A program made the position numbers and the translations under genes. The notes beneath the pieces are model-generated. The model was not told the origin of the DNA, made no database searches, and worked only from the letters and a program-made list of their open reading frames with translations. From assembly GCA_030668065.1 (NCBI GenBank), contig DAOUUS010000023.1, forward strand, positions 1 through 12,014: a stretch of DNA of 12,014 nt, read 5' to 3'. Positions 1-6,056 of the stretch are shown piece after piece. This DNA comes from Candidatus Methanophagales archaeon. Lineage in GTDB: Archaea; Halobacteriota; Syntropharchaeia; Alkanophagales; Methanospirareceae. Every line of letters begins with the position of its first letter. Within the stretch, counting starts at the first letter, position 1.

Positions 1-1
1 C

Positions 2-367
2 GTTCATCCGGCGGATATTAAACTGAAGACAAGAATTAACGATGTTTCTCTGGATGTTAATACCGCAACACCCTGCGGGTTGATCCTCAACGAGCTTGTC
101 TCTAATTCTCTTAGGCATGCGTTCCCGGAAGGCACGCGAGGAGAGATAAACATAGTCATGCACCCGGTCAAGGAAAATGAGGTTGAACTTATTGTCAGCG
201 ATACTGGTATTGGCTTTCCAGAATCACTGGATTTCCGGAATACCGACTCTTTGGGTATGCACATGGTTATCGCTTTAGTAGAACAGCTTGGGGGTACAAT
301 AGAGCTAGATAGAAGTGGCGGAACTGCATTTACGATTAGATTTGGCGTGGACAAAAGTATGGAATAG
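2..367 (+). CDS. Sensor histidine kinase, C-terminal ATPase domain (5' partial)
   Basis: The frame is open from the first bases of the window to a TAG at 365-367, so this is the last 121 codons of a longer gene. What remains is a GHKL-type ATP-binding domain. It has an N-box (LNELVSNSLRHAFPEG), a G1 box (SDTGIGFPE) and a G2-like SLGMHMVIALVEQLGG, ending in GGTAFTIRF. The ILNELVSNSLRHAFP form is typical of the HisKA_2/HWE-like kinases common in methanogenic archaea. The phospho-acceptor His and any sensor domain lie outside the window. The protein would bind ATP and phosphorylate itself and then a receiver domain. The next gene, which begins with a receiver, starts 4 bases after this stop, so co-transcription and phosphotransfer to it are likely. 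No alternative identity seems plausible. Only the sensed signal is unknown. Confidence 0.9.
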   Translation, partial: VHPADIKLKTRINDVSLDVNTATPCGLILNELVSNSLRHAFPEGTRGEINIVMHPVKENEVELIVSDTGIGFPESLDFRNTDSLGMHMVIALVEQLGGTIELDRSGGTAFTIRFGVDKSME

Positions 368-371
368 AAAG

Positions 372-632
372 ATGCCGAAAGCGAAGATATTGATAGTAGA
401 AGATGAAGCGATTACGGCTATGGATCTACAAAATAGTCTAAAAAGTATGGGATATGATGCTCCTGCAATTGTACCTTCAGGAGAAAGGGCAATAAAAAAG
501 GCCGAGGAGCTGAAGCCGGATTTAGTACTTATGGACATCGAGTTAAAAGGGGCTATGGATGGCATAGAAGCCGCGGGGATGATTCGCAATCCTGGATATA
601 CCAGTTGTTTTTCTTACGGCTTATGCAGATGA
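372..632 (+). CDS. Response regulator receiver, N-terminal fragment of a frameshifted receiver-PAS-kinase
   Basis: The ATG at 372 follows the upstream kinase stop by 4 bases and has a purine-rich AGAAAG before it. The product opens with KILIVEDEAITAMDLQ, a CheY-like fold with acidic residues E10 and D11 and phospho-acceptor D55 in LVLMDIEL. Homology stops near residue 73, at GMIRN. After that the frame runs into an unrelated tail and a TGA at 630-632. The expected continuation (DIPVVFLTAYADE, with the conserved Thr, then YGYIIKPF with the conserved Lys) is found immediately in another frame from about 595. One extra base, or two missing bases, around 588-594 explains this. As written, the fragment lacks the Thr and Lys needed for a working receiver. 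It is either a sequencing error or a real inactivating frameshift in a gene spanning 372-1830. Confidence 0.85.
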   Translation: MPKAKILIVEDEAITAMDLQNSLKSMGYDAPAIVPSGERAIKKAEELKPDLVLMDIELKGAMDGIEAAGMIRNPGYTSCFSYGLCR

Positions 633-720
633 AACAAGGATAGAGTCGGCAAAGCTTACGGAGCCATACGGCTATATAATTAAGCCTTTTAAGGATAAGG
701 CGTTACGACCCCTCATTGAG

Positions 721-1830
721 TTGGCTCTTTACAAACATGGAGCCGAGAAAAGATTACGGGAGAGAGAGCATGAATACCAGATAATTCTCGATTCTGTACC
801 AGTAAGTTTATTCCATATAGACACTAATAGCGCGTCCGTTCAGGTAAACGAGGTTCTCGCAAAGCGTTATGGACTGAAACCCAAGGAGTTCAAAGGCAAA
901 ACTACCAGAGAACTATTCCCAGAAGATGCTGACGGGTATATCAAAAGTGACAATGAAGTCCTGGAGACTAAAGAACCACAGATAGGAGCAACTAGGGAAA
1001 TCACAACTCCTGAAGGGCTGAGATGGGTACGATTAGACAAGGTACCAATCAAGGATGCAGATGGTAACGTTACAGGCATAATAGGATTGGAGCTGGACGT
1101 CACAGAGAGTAAGCGAGCGGAGGAGGAACGAGAACGGCTCGTGAAGGAACTTGAAGTGAAGAACGCAGAACTGGAGCGATTTACTTATACCGTCTCTCAC
1201 GACCTTGGGGCACCATTACTTAGTATTCAAGGCTTTGCTAATATACTGCGAGAAGATTTAGAGCATGCCGATAAAAAGAACGTGGAAAACGATTTGACCT
1301 GGATAGAAAAAAGCGCCGCGAAGATGGCAATCCTGCTAAACGACACGCTTCAACTCTCGCGTATTGGTCGCGTGACGAACCCGCCGGAAGATGTACCGTT
1401 TGCGGACATCGTAAAAGAAGCATTGGAGCAAACAACCGAGCAGCTAAAAACAAGCGATGTTGAAATAACAGTGGCAGATGCACTTCCCGCTGTTCACGTG
1501 GATCGCATGAGAATAGCCGAGGTGCTTGTGAATCTCATAACAAATAGTATCAATCATATGGGCGAACAATCGCATCCGGAAATAGAAATAGGCGTTCGTG
1601 CGGATGGCGAAGAAACCGTGTTTTTTGTTAAGGATACGGGGACGGGAATAGAGAAGAGCCAGCATGAGAAGGTGTTTGAGCTGTTCTACAAAGAGGACGA
1701 GAGTAGCAAAGGCACGGGTGCAGGACTCGCAATCGTGAAGCGGATAATCGAGGTGCACGGAGGTCGCATCTGGATAGAATCAGAGAAGGGCAGAGGCTGC
1801 ACGGTTTGTTTTACGCTGCCGCTTTCGTGA
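721..1830 (+). CDS. PAS domain sensor histidine kinase, C-terminal part of a frameshifted receiver-PAS-kinase
   Basis: The frame is open from 583, and receiver homology (DIPVVFLTAYADE, IIKPFKDKALRPLIELALYKHGAE) runs in it from about 595. The first start codon in frame is a TTG at 721, which is unlikely to be the true start of the intact protein. Counting from 721, a short coiled linker leads to a PAS domain (about residues 15-130, ending in the PAC-like VTGIIGLELDVTESKRAEEE). A second coil follows, then a HisKA domain with phospho-acceptor H160 in VSHDLGAPL, where the usual Arg of SHDLRAPL is Gly. The GHKL ATPase has its N-box at N271/N275, G1 at D305 (DTGTGI) and G2 at 331 (GTGAGLAIV). This is a cytoplasmic hybrid with no membrane segment. 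With the upstream fragment it would form a receiver-PAS-HisKA-HATPase protein of about 485 residues, presumably taking phosphate from the kinase encoded just before it. Confidence 0.88.
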   Translation: MALYKHGAEKRLREREHEYQIILDSVPVSLFHIDTNSASVQVNEVLAKRYGLKPKEFKGKTTRELFPEDADGYIKSDNEVLETKEPQIGATREITTPEGLRWVRLDKVPIKDADGNVTGIIGLELDVTESKRAEEERERLVKELEVKNAELERFTYTVSHDLGAPLLSIQGFANILREDLEHADKKNVENDLTWIEKSAAKMAILLNDTLQLSRIGRVTNPPEDVPFADIVKEALEQTTEQLKTSDVEITVADALPAVHVDRMRIAEVLVNLITNSINHMGEQSHPEIEIGVRADGEETVFFVKDTGTGIEKSQHEKVFELFYKEDESSKGTGAGLAIVKRIIEVHGGRIWIESEKGRGCTVCFTLPLS

Positions 1831-1870
1831 TTACGCAGTATCCCGTGGGCTTCGAGCATTTTTTATTGCA

Positions 1871-1977
1871 TATAAAGTATAACTTCTATCTATTTAAGAC
1901 GCAGATTCACACGGATTTACACAGATTTGATTTCTTCTGCGTTAATCTGCGTTAATCTGTGTCAATAATTGATTTTA
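1871..1977. repeat. Dispersed repeat, copy 1 (palindromic array of 10-bp units)
   Basis: By hand alignment this stretch matches 6057-6163 without gaps at 95 of 107 positions (89%), in the same orientation. Inside it, three 10-bp units of the type CACGGATTTA face three inverted units of the type TGCGTTAATC. This makes an imperfect palindrome: arm 1898-1925 pairs with arm 1936-1963 at 22 of 28 positions, with a 10-nt loop. Outside the palindrome the shared sequence includes a TATAAAGTATAACTTC left flank and a TCAATAATTGATTTTA right flank. It lies between the convergent kinase and substrate-binding genes and encodes nothing obvious. Confidence 0.85.
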
Positions 1978-2013
1978 GTTGAATATTATGCTTTCTTGAA
2001 AAATAAAGAGAGA

Positions 2014-2044
2014 AAGGGGCTTGAAAAAACAAAAACTGCCCCCT
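2014..2044 (-). terminator. Probable terminator of the substrate-binding protein gene
   Basis: Read on the minus strand, 20 nt after the stop codon at 2064, GGGGGC and GCCCC form a short GC-rich stem around an A/T-only loop of about 17 nt. It is followed by the pyrimidine-rich TTCTCTCTTTATTTTTC. T-rich tracts terminate archaeal RNA polymerase; the hairpin may add stability to the RNA end. It could also stop convergent readthrough from the kinase operon. Confidence 0.5.
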
Positions 2045-2063
2045 CTTATATTTCGTGTTTTGT

Positions 2064-3572
2064 TTAAGCTCTTTTTCGTCTCCACACCAAATATCCGACT
2101 ACTAACAGACCGGCGATAGCGAATACCGCTTCAAAACCGGGTGGTGTCGGAATAGCTGCTGGTTCTTCAGTTGCCTTTGTCGTTGGTACCGGTGTCGCAG
2201 TAGATGTAAGTGTCGGAGTAGCTGCTGGTTCTTCGGGTGTCTTTGCCGTTGTTACAGGTGTCGCAGGAGTATCCTTTGGTGCTACCGTTGGTTTTGGTGT
2301 AGGAGTCGCCTCAATCGGGCCTTCCAGCGCAATTGGGTATCCCAGTTCGACTTCGCCATTATCGGCAATAAACCATTCACAGTAACTGCCCTTTACATCA
2401 CCGTTCGTATCGAAGCTGATGTCGCCCGAAGCGCCAAGATAATTCACCGTAAAATCGCCCTCACGAACTATTCTTAAAGCTTCGCCGAGGTCCGTGGTTT
2501 TTAGTGTAGCCGGTGGATTTGCGACATCGCGCAAACAGTCGCGGATTGCAGTACCGGAAGAAGAGACATCACCTGTTTTTTCCAGTGCAAGCGCGACCAG
2601 AGCCACCGCATCATACGCATTGGCGCAGTAACCAATAGGCTCCTGACCGTATAAAGCTGTGTAGTTCTTCTTGAACTCCTCGTAGGCGGGACCTACCACT
2701 CGCGGGTCGGGCGCGGTGCCTTTTAGTCCTGCTATGATATAGTTGCCCGCATCGTCCTTGCCCACCATCTCTGCCAGATCGTCACTCATTAGCCCTTCCG
2801 AAAGTAGCCAGCCCATATCACCAATATAACCTTTTTTGGATGCCGCTTTTAGTATCTCACTGCCGGTATCAGGATATGCGCACAGCATAACGAAATCCGG
2901 GTTCTTGGATGCTACTTTCTCTACTACCGCATCGAATGCTGCTGTAGCCGGGTCGTATCTCTCGGATGCCAATACCTTTCCGCCGAGTTGCTCGAATTTT
3001 TTCGTGAATGCCTCCTCGAAGCCTATCCCGTAGGGGTTCCAGATTACCAGCGTGCTTGCCGTTTTATAGCCTTGCTGGATGGCGAGCCGAGCCATTGCTA
3101 TTCCTTGCAATGCGTCTGATGGACACGTTCTGAAAAATAGGTCGTTGTCCGGATAGTCAGTAAATTCCGCGGCTGTAACAGAAGGCGAAATCTGAAGAAC
3201 GCCGTTGCTCGTGGTATAATCAATGACCGCCATGCAGGGTCCGCTGCCAGTGGTGCCAATTATTACGGGTACCTTGAGCACACCAACAAGCTCACGTGCC
3301 TTTGTAATGGCTACCTCGTCTGAGGTCTCCGTATCCCGGGTGATGAGCTTAAGCCTTTTGCCAAGCACACCCCCATTGTCGTTTACCTCTTTCACAGCCA
3401 TCTCCATCGCATTGGTTCTTGGCTCGCCGTAAACGCCCAGGTCACCGGTATATGCGTACAGAACGCCTATGGGTGCTTCACTATTCGCAGCACCCACGGT
3501 AGCGCTAGACAGAACTGTTGCTATAACCAAAGTCGCAATAACTAAACCCTCTACTATTCCTTTTGTTTTCAT
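2064..3572 (-). CDS. LivK-like ABC transporter substrate-binding protein with PGF-CTERM anchor
   Basis: A 502-residue exported protein. Residues 1-29 form a signal peptide (hydrophobic core VIATLVIATVL, likely cut after VGAA). Residues 33 to about 410 form a type I periplasmic binding fold of the branched-chain amino acid/amide (Peripla_BP_6) family, opening PIGVLYAYTGDLGVYGE and including GTTGSGPCMAVIDY and WNPYGIGFEEAF. Residues 420-477 are a Thr/Pro/Ala/Glu-rich stalk, and the last 25 residues are PGF, a hydrophobic helix and WRRKRA. That tail is the PGF-CTERM sorting signal processed by archaeosortase A in archaea, so the protein should be lipid-anchored outside the membrane. GAGG lies 8 nt before the ATG. 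No permease or ATPase gene is adjacent, so a partner transporter must be encoded elsewhere, or the protein acts as a sensor. The ligand cannot be told from sequence; it need not be an amino acid. Confidence 0.92.
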   Translation of the reverse strand: MKTKGIVEGLVIATLVIATVLSSATVGAANSEAPIGVLYAYTGDLGVYGEPRTNAMEMAVKEVNDNGGVLGKRLKLITRDTETSDEVAITKARELVGVLKVPVIIGTTGSGPCMAVIDYTTSNGVLQISPSVTAAEFTDYPDNDLFFRTCPSDALQGIAMARLAIQQGYKTASTLVIWNPYGIGFEEAFTKKFEQLGGKVLASERYDPATAAFDAVVEKVASKNPDFVMLCAYPDTGSEILKAASKKGYIGDMGWLLSEGLMSDDLAEMVGKDDAGNYIIAGLKGTAPDPRVVGPAYEEFKKNYTALYGQEPIGYCANAYDAVALVALALEKTGDVSSSGTAIRDCLRDVANPPATLKTTDLGEALRIVREGDFTVNYLGASGDISFDTNGDVKGSYCEWFIADNGEVELGYPIALEGPIEATPTPKPTVAPKDTPATPVTTAKTPEEPAATPTLTSTATPVPTTKATEEPAAIPTPPGFEAVFAIAGLLVVGYLVWRRKRA

Positions 3573-3845
3573 ATTTAATCCTCAAAGATGTAAAAGTGGA
3601 TTATAAGCATAAATAGGTTGTGGTTTTGTGGTCTATCCCGTTTGCGTTCTACATAAACTTTTATGCAGTTTCAAGCTCTAAGTAGAGTGCCAAGTTCTAA
3701 ACAAAAAGCACAAAATTCTACAAAACCAAATGTCTAAATTGTGCATCTAGCCTTAACGAAAGCGGGAGAAGTTCATGATAAAAAAGCAACCAAGAGCGAT
3801 AGCGAAGAAGTGGCTATTTAAGTTTGTTGTTTTGAGGGTATAGCA
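3573..3845. other. Intergenic region with promoter-like sequences
   Basis: This A/T-rich stretch follows the divergent start of the substrate-binding protein gene. Minus-strand TATA-like sequence (CTATTTATGCTTATAA, about 3600-3617) could drive that gene. On the plus strand CTATTTAAG at 3814-3822 is a candidate TATA box for the mini-ORF at 3846. A 22-codon frame (ATG 3775 to TAG 3843) is also open but looks random. No tRNA-like fold or recognisable gene remnant was found. Confidence 0.4.
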
Positions 3846-3941
3846 ATGCCTACGCGAATAAAAGAAGACGCGCCCGATGTAGAGCCCGTCTTTGTCGTTG
3901 CGATAAAAGAGCTTCGAGGTAAAGTATTACAGCTTTTCTGA
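3846..3941 (+). CDS. Possible small protein, 31 residues, unknown
   Basis: A 31-codon frame opens MPTRIKEDAPDVEPVF and ends in LRGKVLQLF. It is preceded by CTATTTAAG (3814-3822), centred about 28 nt before the ATG, the distance expected for a leaderless archaeal gene. A GAGGG at 3834-3838 would suit ribosome binding if transcription starts farther upstream. The peptide has an acidic start and an amphipathic end and does not resemble a signal peptide. It could be a small regulatory protein or the surviving front of a decayed gene, because further short frames follow directly (ATG 3941 overlaps its TGA). I do not recognise it, and chance is a real possibility. Confidence 0.25.
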   Translation: MPTRIKEDAPDVEPVFVVAIKELRGKVLQLF

Positions 3942-4093
3942 TGCAGCGGATCTTACTGTTGGTTGGTGGTAGCACACCCCAAGAATGTTTGGAATATGTT
4001 TGCAGGGGCTAAAAAGCGTCTTTGGCTGCTGCTTTGTATATCTTTGGATTAAAAGCAAATTCTGCCATCAGCCGTTATGATATTATGTACATC
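3942..4093. other. Non-coding stretch with no recognised gene
   Basis: Only short frames of 20-35 codons are open here, none with a convincing start signal or familiar sequence. It ends at the TATA-like sequence before the membrane protein at 4131. Confidence 0.35.
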
Positions 4094-4094
4094 A

Positions 4095-4102
4095 TTTAAA
4101 TA
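4095..4102 (+). promoter_or_regulatory. TATA box for the membrane protein gene
   Basis: TTTAAATA is centred about 32 nt before the ATG at 4131. Archaeal transcription normally starts about 25-27 nt after the TATA centre, predicting a leader of only a few bases. This supports 4131 rather than the upstream in-frame ATG at 4077, which lies before the box. Confidence 0.5.
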
Positions 4103-4130
4103 TTTCGGCGGGAATATAATAAGCAACAAT

Positions 4131-4952
4131 ATGGCAGACACATCGCAGACCCGAGGTACAATGCCAATCGCGGAAAAGATAGGCTTAGCTTTCGCTTTAC
4201 TGGTAGCGTTAATCGTGCTTGGGTTCGCGCTTTTTTCGTTATTTATAGATCTGGTCATAAATTTCAATTTATACGGCATCGTGATAGATTTGATATTCGT
4301 AGGAATAGGTATCTTTTTGGGTTATTTCTGCATTCGAATGTACAAGAGAACGGCATTTTACGGGAATTTGATGGATACTAGTTTTGATCAGGGCGTATAT
4401 GAGCGATTGGAACCTGTACTGAGGAAAGTAGCAGAGACGCAGGTAGAAATGGAGTCATTAGAGGGTCGGTTGGGCAAGATTGACCATATGGTTCAGACGG
4501 TGATAGACGAGCAGGTGAAGAGGGAAAGCAGCCCCGAGGTAGAGATAGAAAGAAGCATAGCTCCCGGAACTTCTATGCGTTTTGTGACCAAAGTTATCCT
4601 TCTGGTTATCGTGTCTATGTCCGGCTTCACATTTATGATATCCACCTCATTTGGGCTGGTACATCTCGCAACTTTAGGTTTTTTCGTGGCGTGGTGGTTG
4701 CTAATAGCATCAGAATTTAACGTTTTTGATAGAAACGTCACATGGGTAGTTCTCTTTTTGCCTATTATTCTGGTTCCTTTTAGCTTCATGTTTCTTAGCA
4801 TTGCCGGTTTATATGGGCCAAATAATATACTCGGTATTTTTTATGCCAGCCTTGCACTATACGCCCTTTTATACTACTCGTGGGCGGTATATGTGACAAA
4901 AGGGACGGTGCCTTTCAACCTTGACTTTTTACGTCACATTAAGCGTAAGTGA
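4131..4952 (+). CDS. Six-TM membrane protein with central coiled coil, function unknown
   Basis: The start at 4131 (MADTSQTRGT) was chosen because the TATA-like box at 4095-4102 excludes the ATG at 4077. The product has 273 residues. Two hydrophobic helices (about 16-40 and 46-69) are followed by a soluble charged segment of about 75 residues. Within that segment, 90-133 (RLEPVLRKVAETQVEMESLEG) shows heptad-like spacing typical of a coiled coil. Four more helices follow (about 152-172, 174-195, 204-226, 232-255), and the protein ends in a basic tail, HIKRK. No catalytic or metal-binding motif is visible and I do not recognise the family. The coil suggests oligomerisation or docking of a partner on the cytoplasmic side. 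The cytochrome gene 59 bp downstream has its own TATA box, so a shared function is not implied. Confidence 0.75.
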   Translation: MADTSQTRGTMPIAEKIGLAFALLVALIVLGFALFSLFIDLVINFNLYGIVIDLIFVGIGIFLGYFCIRMYKRTAFYGNLMDTSFDQGVYERLEPVLRKVAETQVEMESLEGRLGKIDHMVQTVIDEQVKRESSPEVEIERSIAPGTSMRFVTKVILLVIVSMSGFTFMISTSFGLVHLATLGFFVAWWLLIASEFNVFDRNVTWVVLFLPIILVPFSFMFLSIAGLYGPNNILGIFYASLALYALLYYSWAVYVTKGTVPFNLDFLRHIKRK

Positions 4953-4969
4953 ACAAAAAAACCGATAAG

Positions 4970-4979
4970 TTTTTAAATA
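4970..4979 (+). promoter_or_regulatory. TATA box for the cytochrome lipoprotein gene
   Basis: TTTTTAAATA lies between the preceding stop (4952) and the ATG at 5012. It predicts transcription from about 5000 and a leader of about 12 nt containing GTGGTG. It also argues against the in-frame ATG at 4949, which would place the box inside the coding sequence. Confidence 0.55.
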
Positions 4980-5011
4980 GGTATAAGACAATTAGCGATA
5001 AGTGGTGTAAA

Positions 5012-5563
5012 ATGAACAAGAAATTAGTTGGAACTATAATAGCAGTAGTATTGATAGGGGTACTAATGGCAGGCTGTGTGGATGAATCAGCGCCTGATAA
5101 GACGCCCACACCAAAACCGGCGGCAACACCGGAACCGATACAGACGCCAAAGCCGACAGTTGCGCCCACGCCCGCGGTGAAACCACCCGCGCAAATGACG
5201 ACGGGCTGTGACATGTGCCATAAGACGGAATCGACAGCGGAGTTACAGGCACACGTGAAAGGCGCGCAATCCTGTATGGGCTCAGAAATTGGTGATTGCC
5301 ATAGTGGGGAAAAATATGGTGGTGCAGATGCCAATGTGCATACAATCCATCCTGCATCGGCGGTTGGATGTGCAGGCTGTCATGGCAAGATACCAACAAT
5401 CCCTCAGAATGGCCCGCAAGGTACGTCTTGTGAGCAGTGCCACGGATTGCCGAATCCACTGGATCCATCTGAAGGACGTCTCGTGGAAGTCCACCTGGAA
5501 AGAGGCAGGGACTGTGCGGTTTGCCACGTTGGAGAGATTTCACAGATACACGGGCTGCAATAA
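5012..5563 (+). CDS. Multiheme c-type cytochrome lipoprotein (four CXXCH plus one CX7CH)
   Basis: The start at 5012 gives a clean lipoprotein signal: MNKKLVGTIIAVVLIGVLMAGC with lipidated Cys22. An in-frame ATG at 4949 would bury it behind a charged leader and precede the TATA box. Residues 24-62 are a Pro/Thr/Lys stalk, so the heme domain is held off the membrane. Canonical heme sites are C66-C69-H70, C120-C123-H124, C140-C143-H144 and C168-C171-H172. A further CH (C96-H97) has its nearest upstream Cys at C88, giving CX7CH or a single-Cys site. Spare His residues (H81, H110, H113, H161, H180) could be distal ligands. The role is probably one-electron transfer on the outer membrane face. The ending CAVCHVGEISQIHG resembles CNFCHLGDGHSVHG in the cytochrome at 7560, suggesting distant kinship. 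The physiological partner is unknown. Confidence 0.9.
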   Translation: MNKKLVGTIIAVVLIGVLMAGCVDESAPDKTPTPKPAATPEPIQTPKPTVAPTPAVKPPAQMTTGCDMCHKTESTAELQAHVKGAQSCMGSEIGDCHSGEKYGGADANVHTIHPASAVGCAGCHGKIPTIPQNGPQGTSCEQCHGLPNPLDPSEGRLVEVHLERGRDCAVCHVGEISQIHGLQ

Positions 5564-5580
5564 AACAGCCCTCTTTTTTA
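5552..5580 (+). terminator. Stem-loop and T-tract terminator overlapping the cytochrome stop codon
   Basis: GGGCTG (5552-5557) pairs perfectly with CAGCCC (5566-5571) around an 8-nt loop that contains the TAA stop (5561-5563). CTCTTTTTTTA follows directly. A further T-rich run (TATATTTTTTTATTG) lies at 5595-5609. Confidence 0.7.
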
Positions 5581-5644
5581 TTCTCTCCCCCCTTATATTT
5601 TTTTATTGTCTATGACGTACAAGTTCTACCGTGATTGTTTAGCG

Positions 5645-5759
5645 AACCACAAGATTACACAGATTTCCACGGGAAAGCAATACTATGGGTCCGGCTTAAT
5701 GACCCTATTGGCTCTTTATCACTTGTTAACCCAAAAATCTTGTGTTAATCTCGTGGTTT
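5645..5759. repeat. Inverted repeat pair, imperfect
   Basis: The left arm 5645-5666 (AACCACAAGATTACACAGAT plus TT) matches the reverse complement of 5735-5759 (AACCACGAGATTAACACAAG plus ATTT), allowing single-base gaps. The arms are separated by about 68 bp with no gene. The GATTACACAGATTT core resembles the 10-bp units of the dispersed repeats at 1871 and 6057, so this is probably a related but distinct element. An overlapping plus-strand frame here looks like chance. Confidence 0.55.
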
Positions 5760-5771
5760 CTTACCCCGCTG

Positions 5772-5826
5772 CTATACAAATACCTTTTACCTATTTAGGA
5801 CGTAGATTTACGTATATTTACGCAGA
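5772..5826. repeat. Dispersed repeat, degenerate partial copy 3
   Basis: The segment around CTATTTAGGACGTAGATTTA (5791-5810), followed by CGTATATTTACGCAG, aligns with the left half of the copies at 1871 and 6057 in the same orientation. The A/T-rich flank before it (TATACAAATACC) also aligns, but the inverted right half is absent. It sits directly after the 3' end of the GxxExxY remnant. Confidence 0.55.
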
Positions 5827-5829
5827 AAA

Positions 5830-6042
5830 CTATTTCAAAGTATCAAATGCCTTACGTTTAGCTTCCGGTTTAGTGCCAAAATTAAGTTCTATCACCATTG
5901 CAATCTCATAAACATTTTCCAGAAAACCATAACCCAGTTTATTATAAACTCGATAGAAGATTCTAATGAACTCATCCGTCAATTCATTATATTTAAAATC
6001 ATGATTAGCTGCGTTCTTCTGCGTCCGATCATCAAAATTCAT
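5830..6042 (-). pseudogene. Truncated GxxExxY family protein
   Basis: A 70-residue frame contains NELTDEFIRIFYRVYNKLGYGFLENVYE, written here as NELTDEFIRIFYRVY then NKLGYGFLENVYE. It carries the family signature G-F-L-E-N-V-Y, then IAMVIELNFG. Family members are normally about 120-130 residues; here everything after the first third to half is missing or unrelated, and the frame ends in KPEAKRKAFDTLK. The domain is found in scattered, often repeat-associated genes of bacteria and archaea, and its biochemical role is not settled. The N-terminus (MNFDDRTQKNAANHD) is unusual: its DNA contains ACGCAGAAGAACGCAG, resembling the units of the adjacent repeat, so the frame may have been extended into repeat DNA. 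Repeats lie on both sides (6057-6163 upstream and 5772-5826 downstream). I call it a remnant; a short functional protein cannot be excluded. Confidence 0.75.
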
Positions 6043-6056
6043 TCTTTCTTGCTGTA

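Noticed and set aside
583..632. Programmed ribosomal frameshift in the receiver gene
   Set aside because: No slippery heptamer or following stem was visible. An indel or sequencing error is simpler.
1898..1963. CRISPR-like array from the short periodic units
   Set aside because: Units are only 10 bp, with no spacers and with inverted halves. This is a palindrome, not a repeat-spacer array.
3640..4076. tRNA or structured RNA in the empty gap
   Set aside because: No T-loop GGTTCGA-like sequence, acceptor pairing or cloverleaf could be drawn. Only short chance stems appear.
5034..5543. A 169-codon open frame on the minus strand across the cytochrome lipoprotein gene
   Set aside because: It mirrors the coding bias of the plus-strand gene, has no start signal, and its product is low-complexity. 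The plus-strand frame has a lipobox and heme motifs.
5606..5911. A 101-codon plus-strand frame in the repeat-rich gap
   Set aside because: It runs through the inverted repeat, the degenerate repeat copy and the antisense of the GxxExxY remnant. Composition follows the repeats, not a protein.
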